From Sympetrum striolatum (lineage: Eukaryota > Arthropoda > Insecta > Odonata > Libellulidae): a stretch of DNA of 64,000 bases. The notes beneath the pieces were generated by a model. It saw only the letters and a list, made by a program, of their open reading frames with translations, was not told the DNA's origin and ran no database searches. Position numbers and translations under genes: made by a program. Of this stretch, positions 10,735 to 19,500 are shown in pieces (position 1 is the first letter of the stretch; each line of letters starts with the position of its first letter). Location of the stretch: positions 91,035,152 through 91,099,151 of the forward strand of contig OX388350.1 in assembly GCA_947579665.1 (NCBI GenBank), in the 5' to 3' direction.

Positions 10735-11400
10735 AGGATGAGAATAAATGCCAGTAAAACAAAAGTTATGAGAGTGAATGACGGAGAAGTTGTCAATGTT
10801 GTAACGAATGAGGGAAGGAGAATAGAGCAGGTTAAAAGGTATAGATATCTGGGGAGCATGCTGACGGAGGATTAGAAGAGCATTACGGAGATCAAGACAA
10901 GAATAGCTATGGCCAAGGAATCCTTCTATAAGAAGAGAAATGTGCTCTGCAGTAGTATTAATCTAGAACTGAGGAAGAGATTGGTGAAATGTATGGAGCG
11001 TTATGTTATATGGATGCGAAACATGGACTTTGGGAAGAAAAGAGAAGGATAGGATTGATGCTTTTGAAATGTGGGAGTGGAGGAAGATGGAGAGAATAAA
11101 ATGGAATAAGAAATGATAAAGTGCTAAGAAGAGTTAGGGAGGAAAGAACATTACTCCGCACAATACAAAAGAGGAAAGGAAGTCGGACATATTATAAGAG
11201 GGAAGGGGGTTATAACTACAGCCATTGAAGGAACGGTGGAAGGAGAAAAGAGAAGAAGAAAGCTGAAATTAATAGATGAAGTGAAGAGAGGAGAATACAA
11301 GAAGACCAAGGAGGAGGACAGGTTTAAGTGGAGACGGTTGTGGTGTGAGGGACCTGCCGACAGGCAGAACACCAGAAGATGATGATTTGCCAAAAAGTGG
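10735..11400 (+). mobile_element. Decayed LINE reverse-transcriptase 3' fragment
   Basis: Pieces of one reading order appear in several frames: NASKTKVMRVN, then KRYRYLGSML, then CSSINLELRKRLVKC, then AFEMW followed by RKMERIKWN-like sequence, then VLRRVREERTLLRTIQ-like sequence, then AIEGTVEGEKRRR. This is the usual series downstream of the RT palm in insect non-LTR elements ('K..VM', 'YLGS.I', 'AFEMWCWRR', 'GKR.RGRP'). Stops (for example after LTED at about 10873) and frame changes show it is dead. It lies antisense to cnc in the last intron. Confidence 0.75.
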
Positions 11401-12064
11401 AAGTGGCTTTGGGTATCAGTTGTGTAAGGCTTATTCACTTCTGTTCATTTTTTGGGTTATTTTTTTTTCTGAAGCATGATGCTTCAAGGAAAGTTATTCA
11501 TCCATAATCGTCACAGCTGGTTCTTTTAAACACAGCCAGTAGGTAATGATACTGCATTTTGTAAGAGCACCAGAAACATATGAGATAATCCATCCTTAAA
11601 TAAACCATAACTTCTAAATTTTTTTACAATAGGGAATCATAAAAAACATAATTGATTAAACGAATATGTTTGCAACCTGAATATTTTGTCCACCAATCAA
11701 TGGCTTGTCTTAAATTTCTATGAACATTTTATATTTTTCAGGTGATCTTAATAAATTTAAAGTTAAATAATTTTTCATAGCATTTTTACCAAAATTAAGA
11801 ATAATATGTTAATATATTGTCTACCATTTTCATCATTAATTTTCCACATTTGTAGAGCATCAAGGATGCCTTTCAATAATTTCAAAAGCAATAATTTTGA
11901 AAGATACCCCCTTAGCAGGCCTATTGACCTGCTTTGGGGGATATTATAACTCCACTATTCAAACAACCAACAACATCACATAAGGGTTTCATTGGTAATT
12001 TTCAATCATCCCATCAGGAAAAGGTTCTTTGAGTGTAAAGGCATGGACTCAGGAAAATGAACTT

Positions 12065-12280
12065 AAAAAAAGTCTGACGGGGCCAGGAATCGAACCTGGG
12101 ATCTTCCTCTACATGGCAGGCTGCCTTAACCAGCAAGGCTACCTGGCCAGTACTGGATTTATCAGAAGGATAAAGCAGAAGGGGAATTAACCAACAAGTA
12201 GCCTAGTGGGTTAAGGCAGCCTTCCGCATAGAGGAAGATCCCAGGTTCAATTCCCAGCCCCGTCAGACTTTTTTCAGGTT
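12065..12280. repeat. Head-to-head pair of tRNA-like sequences (foldback)
   Basis: The left arm (12065-12150) read on the minus strand has TAGCCTTGCTGG (box A), GGTTCGATTCC (box B) and CCCCGTCAGACTTTTTTT. The right arm (12196-12280) read on the plus strand has TAGCCTAGTGGG, GGTTCAATTCC and CCCCGTCAGACTTTTTT. Both share GGTTAAGGCAGCCT and AGAGGAAGATCCCAGG. The arms are inverted around a spacer of about 50 nt. Neither arm forms a good acceptor stem, so these are tRNA-derived (SINE-like), not genes. The T-run after each unit resembles a pol III terminator. Confidence 0.7.
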
Positions 12281-12565
12281 AGTTTTTCCTTGAGTTATCT
12301 TCCCATTTTTAAGACGAATTTATTTTTTAAGCACCCAATATTGTTTCTTCCTGAGTAGTCCGCAAGATGTTTGTTTTCCAAGCATGAATTTATTTTTCAA
12401 TTGTAACAATCTCTCGTAAACGTTTGCGGTTTGATACATTTGAAGTCATAACTGTTTGTTAATAAATATGCTAAATCATAAAATTTCATCTAGAAGCAAG
12501 GTCTATTTTTATAAATACTCAGCAGAGCAACAGTAACAAAACATGTCTGTAATTATAATACTTGC

Positions 12566-12739
12566 CTGGAAAACATGACGATACAATCTTGAGAATCTCT
12601 CCTTTGCAATCCGGTGTTGCTCTATCATTGTCTCACGATCCCGCAGCAGCTTCTCTTTCCGTTCTCGCATTCTGCGGACTTCATCAGCAAGGGAAAGGAT
12701 TTGGTCCAGCTTGCGTTTCCGACAGTTCTGTGCAGCCAC
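12566..12739 (-). CDS. cnc: cnc bZIP exon: basic region and leucine zipper
   Basis: The exon has 58 codons in phase 0 at both ends, after a TTTTATTGCAG acceptor. It starts VAAQNCRKRKLDQILSLADE, the bZIP basic signature N..AA..CR completed by the upstream exon's K/N, and continues into an amphipathic zipper (VRRMRERKEKLLRDRETM) and ends SRLYRHVFQ. Cnc binds antioxidant response elements as a heterodimer with a small Maf protein; this exon supplies most of the DNA contact and the dimer interface. The donor is AG|GCAAGT, not GT, and this choice is what keeps the frame: Q joins ALRDPEG. Confidence 0.96.
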
Positions 12740-13869
12740 CTGCAATAAAAGGAAAATTTTCCTTTTAGAGATTGGAGTCAATATATTTCATTTCTGTCTT
12801 CTAATTTCTAAATTGCCAAACCATATTAAAATTGATCAAAACCAAACGTAACCTAGAGAAATATTGTTCTCTCTGTAAGGGAAAATAATATTTAAGCAAT
12901 TGCAAGAATGCTTCTTGGATTTAAAATTGTCAGGATTCCATATGGAAGTTGATCAGAAATAAACCCAAGAAGTACCAAAAAATCTCTAATCTTACTTAGC
13001 GGGATGATAATAAGTTTCTGCCCTTATTTGAAAGATAGTCATATAAGTTCTTCTCACGATTACAATAAAATGGTAATCAGTGTATTTAAAGGATCTCTGT
13101 AAGCTATAAAAGTCAGTGGTAGACGTTTGTTTGAATAAAAACAAGGATCAGTTTTCTTGTATAGAAATTTACAACCTTTGTTTCAAACAAGTAGCATTTG
13201 CGGTAGTTTGTGTCCTATTATTTTATTTCCAAAAAAGGTGCTGACAGGAACTTAAAAATGGTGATTTAGACATAAGAGCCATAGTGGAGGGTACAGTTTT
13301 GCAAGCATTAGTCAATGAATATCCATGTTGGATCCTGGTCGGGTAGGCAACTGAATTAAATGTTGAATAGTTACTATATAAAAACGCGTGCAATGGGACC
13401 AAAAGAAGGAAATTGGGTCACATTCAAGTTAAAAGAGCAAGACATCTAAAGGTCATCAGTGAAGTGTTGCTTGAACAATTGTACTACTATTAATTGTACT
13501 ACTATTAATTGTACTACTATTAATTGTACTATTAATTGTACTATTGAATTACTACTGGTAATTAATTGTTATTAATATAGCCCTCAAATTAAAAAATTGT
13601 CAGTAATGCAGGGTGGAGCAGGAGTATCTACTCTAACATTAAAAATAAAGTTTTACGGTTATTCCATACATTTGGTGAGATCAAATAGTGTAATATATTC
13701 AGCTCCTAAGACCAACTAAACTATACCAGATGACAGTTATATACTATTATTTTTCAATTAAAAATGGTCAGAATTCATAATACACTGATCCTTTTACATA
13801 ACAAACCAAGTCAACACTCTAAAAATCCTACTAAATGGCAGCTTAAGGGTAAATGTGAATAGAAATCAC
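12740..13869 (-). other. cnc: cnc intron
   Basis: This is a canonical GT-AG intron (donor GTGATT, acceptor TTGCAG). It contains the 15-bp tandem repeat at 13477-13545. Otherwise it is AT-rich with nothing recognised. Confidence 0.8.
13477..13545. repeat. 15-bp tandem repeat
   Basis: AATTGTACTACTATT is repeated about three times in a row, followed by shortened units AATTGTACTATT. It is a simple microsatellite-like array within a cnc intron. Confidence 0.9.
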
Positions 13870-14105
13870 CTTATTCTTGCCCCTACGACGAATGTCTCTG
13901 ATCAATCCCAGCTGGGCTTCGGTTAGATCATGCTTGGAAAGACGTTCATTGAATTCATCCATGGGCAGATTTATGATGTCAGAAACACATATTGGCACTC
14001 CTAGAGCCCTTGCCCTTTTCTCATCTCTGCTCAGTTGCTGCTGTGGCAGATGATGATGACTTCTTCTACGTGGAGCAACCTCTTCCACACAGCTACGACT
14101 ACTGT
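13870..14105 (-). CDS. cnc: cnc CNC-domain exon
   Basis: The exon completes a split codon (G|AC) and ends in phase 0. It encodes [19 protein letters not shown], then the CNC homology block: [55 protein letters not shown]. This block, upstream of the basic region, defines the CNC-bZIP family and contributes to DNA binding. The match to Drosophila Cnc and vertebrate Nrf proteins is very close, so identity is certain. Confidence 0.97.
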
Positions 14106-14488
14106 CTGCAAAAGACAAATTTATAGTATTATCATACATGATTTCATGTAAAGATTTGCATCCATTTAAGAATTATAGGCAACAGGATAGCCACCCAATA
14201 CTTTTTAAATAATTAATCTCTTAAAACAAAATTTGGAACATAAAATACTTACAAGAACAAGAAACACCAAAGCCTTTGACTCCAGTTTTATAAATGCATT
14301 TATTATTTTGCTTCTCATGAATTCAAAACTGAGATTACACAGTACCTTTCATCATTTAAATGAAGAGAGAAAGAAATTTGCAACTTTAACTTATTCTTCA
14401 TAGAACAGTATCTATCACAGAAGAATTTAAGCATCTACAGTAATTTTCTTTCAGACCAAAGGTGAAAAAAACTTGCAACTATTCTTAC
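14106..14488 (-). other. cnc: cnc intron
   Basis: This is a GT-AG intron (donor GTAAGA, acceptor CTTTTGCAG). It is AT-rich and nothing else was recognised. Confidence 0.85.
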
Positions 14489-14692
14489 CATCAGAAGAAA
14501 TGTGACTCAATGGCCCCAAATCCCTCTCTGAAGAGAGGGGTTCAAGGCTCCTGTGTCTTGGTGAAGAGGCCTTGTCTCTGGCAGGAGGCCCTCTTGGTGC
14601 AGATGCACCCTCTGGTGGCAACGAGTACGAGTGGTTATGCATGGTGGTGCCATCTCTCACACCAGGAATCAAACCAGTGCTCTCACCATGTA
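14489..14692 (-). CDS. cnc: cnc exon with HNHSY motif
   Basis: The acceptor is ATTTTGCAG and the exon is 204 nt, phase 1 at both junctions. It encodes HGESTGLIPGVRDGTTMHN, HSYSLPPEGASAPRG, and a basic, serine-rich run to LGPLSHISSD. The HNHSYSLP piece matches the HNHTY/NHTYSLP motif found N-terminal to the CNC domain in Nrf and Cnc proteins. The exon is probably part of the transactivation/linker region. The donor is GTAAGA. Confidence 0.9.
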
Positions 14693-14910
14693 CTGCAAAA
14701 TTAAAATGCATTCCCTCCAATCAATTCACCGAAACTAAATTTTATATCTTACGCAGAAAGTTTTGAGAGGCTTAATGTTAAAAATCATTGCCATTTTGAT
14801 TTTTTTATGGTTTTGGAGTTATAAAAATTCATATAATCCAAACGGTAATAATCTCGAGGATCTATTCTACTTAAGGTTAAAGACAACAGCTCGAAGCTTT
14901 TGAAACTTAC

Positions 14911-15153
14911 AAGGCCTTGGGCCATGACCAGGATCTGCAACGGAATAATGGCGAGCATGGCGAAGACCGGGATGAGAAGGGGAATTGATGGCTCCAGCAC
15001 CTCCAGAGGGAAAATCAGGGCTTGCTGCTCCTGCAGTCTCTCCGAAAGCGTACTTCCCAGATGATTGTGGAGCTAAAGCGCCTCCAGCAGGCGAGTTAGA
15101 CCTCAGAGGTGGACCACCAGAAATTCCAGATTCTGGAGATGAAGGTTGAGGTC
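14911..15153 (-). CDS. cnc: cnc internal exon, Ser/Pro/Gly-rich
   Basis: 243 nt, phase 1 to phase 1, acceptor CATTCATTAG, donor GTAAGT. It encodes PQPSSPESGISGGPPLRSNS and continues with SGKYAFGETAGAASPDFPS and HPGLRHARHYSVADPGHG. No folded domain is visible. Composition is that of the disordered activation/linker part of Cnc. The exon is placed by the exact codon joins on both sides (EQ-G-PQPSS and RP-L-HGEST). Confidence 0.85.
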
Positions 15154-16278
15154 CTAATGAATGAATGTCAACTTCAATATAAGCATAAATAACAGTTTTT
15201 GGGAGATAATATTACATGAATGAAATCACACCAATGAGAATAAATTATAGTTTATGATGGCAGAGTGATGACAACTGTCACTCTTGGCAAAAGAGATCTT
15301 TTCACTCTGAGCAGATTAGTTTATGGCACTCAATGATAATTTAAACCAAATAGTATTCAAGAGAAAATAAAAATTGATAATTTTGCTTGCATATTCCTTA
15401 GTAAATTACATATTTTCTTTTCATACAATTTCACTTTAATCCTACAAATGACAGTACTTACAACTACAAATTTCCTTCACTAACTCTGCTTCATTTTAAT
15501 GATCCTTATACATAATAGCAAGTTATAAAATTAAGGTTTTACTTTTACTAGAAAATTTTACTTCTTCTATTTAAATGTAACATAGTTAAAAAATTCAAGA
15601 TTGATATTCGAAACTCTTAAAAAATAAGATAATTTTCAGCCTCTTGGATTTTGGTAATTTAAATATTCTTCTACCAAAAACTGTACACCCTAGGAACTGG
15701 ACAACAAATAAATATAAATAACAATGTCTTAATTGATGTTCAAGCAGTATCATTGGGTTTTGAATATCACGAATATGTTACTAATGAATTCAGGCAGCTC
15801 CTAATTTCTTTTTTGATGAAGACCATGACTCATCTTGACTTCTTTCACCAAAAGCAATTGGCTGTCTGATAGGCCATAATTTAACAACTTTAGATGATAT
15901 TTTTAAAATATCGATTTATTGCTACAAAAGTTTCAAAGGAAGTTTCATTCTGGTTTTCATTTCAATAAAATGTGTCAAATAGACAAAAAATATATGAAGA
16001 AAAATTTAGGGCCTAGCATAAATACTCCAAATCTATCCAACAAGCTTACCTCTAAAAAAAATATGAAAATGCTTTCTTAGGGTTAATGAAAAGGAGTAAA
16101 ATACACCATGAGAAACGTGGTTTTCATGCATCTCAAAAGATTCAATTATGAGCTTACTTCATTCAAATCTGTACAGATGAAGTTTATTCTCAACTATGCA
16201 GCAAGTATAGTTATACTCAAAGTTAAATTATTGACAGTGTTTTAACTTGATAAGCATAAAAGAAGAAGGAAATCCCAC
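15154..16278 (-). other. cnc: cnc intron
   Basis: This is a GT-AG intron (donor GTGGGA). It is AT-rich and no element was recognised. Confidence 0.8.
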
Positions 16279-16466
16279 CTTGCTCCTGGAAGTAGCGCCT
16301 GCCAAACATGTGGTGCTTCTTTTGTGCAACAGGAGGGCCATCTGATGCACCAGCTCCAAGATGGGAAGCATCGTGACGATTCCTGCGTCCATGCATTTCA
16401 CTAGCAGAGAAGCCATGAGTTGGTAGGACAGATGGAGTGAATCCAAACTCATAAGTCCTATACTTC
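16279..16466 (-). CDS. cnc: cnc internal exon with PPVAQKKH motif
   Basis: 188 nt. Of several AG sites, the acceptor TTGAAG|GAAG is the one that keeps the frame (GG|G then KYRTYEFGFTPS). It encodes KYRTYEFGFTPSVLPTHGF, a His/Arg-rich middle, then GPPVAQKKHHMFGRRYFQEQ. The pair 'KY....YDF' and 'PPVAQKKH..YGKR' is also found, in the same order, in Drosophila Cnc, which supports the assignment. Confidence 0.9.
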
Positions 16467-17606
16467 CTTCAATGAGAATGTGAAAACACACTAATCTCAG
16501 TTTCATTTATCAGTTGTACCTAACTTACAAACTCATAAAATAAGACTTACAAAAAATACAAGCAAATACCAGTGAATCTAAAGAATGACTCCTAAATCAC
16601 TATGGAAACAGCTCACTAAACACTTTGGCTACAGGGAAATGGCTATGGCTACACTAAATGGCTTAACTGAAGTATCAGCAAAAATATGTTTTTAAAGATA
16701 ACAATGTCATAGTGTTACTCAGTGAGAGTAGAAAATTATAACCACATATGTGAAGGTATAGGTAGCCTTAAAATACAAATTTCAAATAATAAATTATAAT
16801 GAAAATATCTAAGGACAACCTATAAACAAGAAGGAGATACTTAAAACTTAAATTACAATTAAAATATAGCACAAGATATAATTTAGTCTTCTAGAACAGC
16901 AGTTCCCAACCTTTTAGCAACTGTGTACCACTTGAAATTTTTAGAAATTTTGATGTACCAACAGTCCTATATTTTTTAGAAACATATTTATGGTCAGAAA
17001 AGTGCCCAATGACTTGTTTTATTTTAATTAAATTACTTCATACTTAATTATTAATGCACTTGTATTTTGGTTTTTTCGACCCTTTATCAAGACAACAAAA
17101 AATATATATAGATTTTTTTAAATTTTTTCACCCACACGTACCACCCACCACACAAACGTTCACGCATACCACCGGTTGGGAACCGCTGTTCTAGAGGTAA
17201 CTATGATTAAATATTGCTTATATAGGAACAGTAAATAGAATCTGGGATAAATAGTGGTATTAGATACCTGCAAAAATATTATTGTAATTTTGTATGCATA
17301 ATGAGTCATAGATACGATTTTGAATTTCTTGGATTCAATTTTATATGATAAATATTTCTATTAGCCCTCACTACTCAAGGATATGCAAGAATCATGGAGA
17401 AAGCTGAGATAAACTAGTTTGTGCTACAAATTTGAAAGTCTAAGAAAATTGTTATGTATGTAAATTATAATTATTATTTATATATTATTAGCCATTTATT
17501 ATTATAAATCAAAGCAAAAATCCTGAGATGCAAAAGCATGTCTTTGGATGTCTAAGATAACAGTTATTTAGATAATAGCCGTGCTATATACATTCCAGTC
17601 ACTCAC
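16467..17606 (-). other. cnc: cnc intron with a hAT-type MITE
   Basis: The donor is GTGAGT and the acceptor TTGAAG. It carries the MITE at 16897-17188. The rest is AT-rich. Confidence 0.8.
16897..17188. mobile_element. hAT-type MITE, 292 bp
   Basis: The ends are CAGCAGTTCCCAACC and its complement GGTTGGGAACCGCTG (one mismatch). They are flanked by a near-perfect 8-bp target duplication: TTCTAGAA on the left and TTCTAGAG on the right. An 8-bp duplication with CAG...GTTCCCAACC ends is the hAT signature. There is no transposase, so it is non-autonomous. Confidence 0.85.
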
Positions 17607-17832
17607 CCTCCTGGATGGCACTCATTCTGAGCCATGGGAGCGACAGGATAATGCTGATGGCTTCTTCCACTCGGCACTTCACTCCACTCCCCCCCATCTG
17701 AGCCCATTGAACTAACAGCGCTGTCGCTGGACTCATCAACAGGCCCACCTGAAGATGAAGAGGATGAGATATTTCCTCGGCTTATGTTAGCACCACCAGC
17801 TGCACCTTCCAGCATACGCATTGTATACATCC
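17607..17832 (-). CDS. cnc: cnc exon joining both isoforms (MYTMRMLEG ... DSAVSSMGS)
   Basis: 226 nt, acceptor CTTTTCTAG, donor GTGAGT. It encodes MYTMRMLEGAAGGANISRG, a serine run, then DESSDSAVSSMGSDGGEWSE and HQHYPVAPMAQNE. 'SSDSAVSSMGS' followed by 'DGEW.E' is a diagnostic Cnc segment. The exon can be entered from the distal exon (NE-G-MYTMRM) or from the alternative first exon (AS-R-MYTMRM); both give phase 1. It is therefore the first exon shared by the long and short forms. Confidence 0.93.
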
Positions 17833-18026
17833 CTAGAAAAGAGAATGGCAACAAAAATTAAACGACCTGTTCACACCAGCTATAGGTATGTTAATATCTG
17901 AATTTCCGCATCTTTATGAATTTATGAAATAAAATAAATAAGAACATGAATCCCTGGAGAAGTTAGAGGCTTTTAAATGGGTTCATTTATTTTAAAGGAG
18001 TTCAAGATGTCTTGAGAACCCAAGAG

Positions 18027-18124
18027 AATGTTTACTTTCCACAGAATTTATACGTGTGAGCATGGCTTTGGTTCAAGTTTACAACACCTGATGATTGTGT
18101 AAACTTGAACTGAAAGTAAACATT
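18027..18124. repeat. Two-tier inverted repeat
   Basis: Outer arms AATGTTTACTTTC (18027-18039) and GAAAGTAAACATT (18112-18124) enclose inner arms GTTCAAGTTTACA and its near complement (about 18071-18110). The fold would be about 98 nt with a large asymmetric interior loop on the 5' side. It could be a small foldback element. Confidence 0.5.
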
Positions 18125-18618
18125 TTACTTCTTTGATAAAAAAAATGAAATCCACCAGATTTCACTTAGTACTTTTATGTTGTCAAATGTTTAACATGAC
18201 ATTGCATAAAAGCATGTCAGATGTCATAATTAGAAAAAATATGTAAGCAATTGGATATCTGACATTGCTTTGCTTAAGACAACTATAAGCAATGCTTTAT
18301 GCACTAGCAAAATTTAACATAAATATAATAACACCAAAAACGAGTTTAACAGCTAATCAAATTAAAGAATGAAAACTTCTGCTTCCTTCTTGCTCGAACT
18401 GCATATAGTATTAGCGGCAGAGCAAAAAATATAAAAATCTAATGATAGGCTTAAATGAAATTGAGAAAGGCAGTCGATTCCTCATCCAAGTCCTCGATTG
18501 CTAATCAAACACAGCATGACGCAAAATCTACATTATCTCTCTCTGTTAAATCAAGGCAGTCAGCTCTATAAAATAGTTACACAAGAAGTACTTCCTTGAG
18601 ATCGGACGCTGAACTTAC

Positions 18619-18682
18619 GTGAAGCATCTTGGCTCATGAGGTGGGCGGCCGCCCCACCAAAGACCCAACCCCTGATGACCAT
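18619..18682 (-). CDS. cnc: Alternative first coding exon of a short cnc isoform
   Basis: ATG at 18682-18680 opens MVIRGWVFGGAAAHLMSQD followed by AS and one base. The donor C|GTAAGT at 18618 joins in frame to exon 17832-17607 (AS-R-MYTMRM). The resulting protein would be 506 residues, close to the 533 of Drosophila CncA, and would contain the CNC-bZIP part but lack the Neh2-like N-terminus and the SMEQRWQDL segment. No acceptor is needed and CpG-rich DNA lies just upstream, so a separate promoter is likely. An in-frame ATG also exists at MSQDAS. It is predicted from splice phase and context only. Confidence 0.6.
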
Positions 18683-19500
18683 CGTGCTTCCAAAGAACCA
18701 AAATCGTTTTCCGAACGAAATCCCACTCTCGTGTCAACGAGCGAGGACACTGATCGCGGATGAAGCATCAGGGAAGACCGATGTGGCTGAAGACGAACGT
18801 ATATCGAGATAAGAGGCCAAAGGGGTCCTCAAAGAGGTAATGAAGAACAGAAGGGGGAATTGATAGAAGTTCGAAAGAAGAGCGCCATCTCTCGGCATGT
18901 TTCCTCGGTGGATCTCCAGACGATAAAAAGAATTCGGCATGATTCTTCCTAATAAGGTCATTCGATTTCGTGAGCTTGAGGCGTGGGAGATAAAGAAGAT
19001 AGACTTATCAAGGAATGACGGAGATCCTGACATAACTGTGAAAGAGATTACGCCCTGATACGAAAGAAGTTCCCGCCGTTACAAATTGAGAAAAAAATCG
19101 AGGAATTCCTTCCAGGAAATCTTTCTCTATGGAAATTGCGCAAACAAGATCTTGTTGATTGTCGCCCTCGGCACTAGCGTAATTAAACAACTGAATTCGG
19201 GCGGAACAATGTCTCATTTTTGGTTCCCACGTCCGGGCGCAACAGCTCTCAAGTTCACGGTAGGGGAAAAAATAGGAGTCAAGCAAAACTCTTATCGAAC
19301 CAAGATCAGCTGCTTCTATTCACTGTGACCTGGGAGAAAGGAACACCACCCAAGAATGCAAATACGGACAAATCACCTAAAACCAGCGAGGCATACGTCA
19401 CGCTGTGGCGAAACGACAATGCTTACGCACACATTTGCAGTCTTTTTTTCTTCGTGGATTGATTTTGAAGTCATTCAAGGACGTGTGGACCTACTTCATA
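18683..19500 (-). promoter_or_regulatory. cnc: Probable internal promoter of the short cnc isoform
   Basis: The sequence upstream of the alternative first exon changes abruptly from CpG-poor to CpG-rich and is less AT-rich. It has open frames on both strands (18734-19462), which is what higher GC alone produces. No TATA box was found at a useful distance. Confidence 0.4.

Larger units (their letters stand above)
10560..12565 (-). other. cnc: cnc last intron (GC-AG)
   Basis: The intron is bounded by exon CAG|GCAAGT at 12565 and ATTTAACAG at 10560. It holds the LINE remnant and the tRNA-like pair. The rest is AT-rich with no further signal seen. Confidence 0.75.

Noticed and set aside
16228..16506. 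92-residue minus-strand ORF
   Set aside because: It is a frame shadow of the cnc exon at 16279-16466, whose frame gives PPVAQKKH and joins neighbours in phase.
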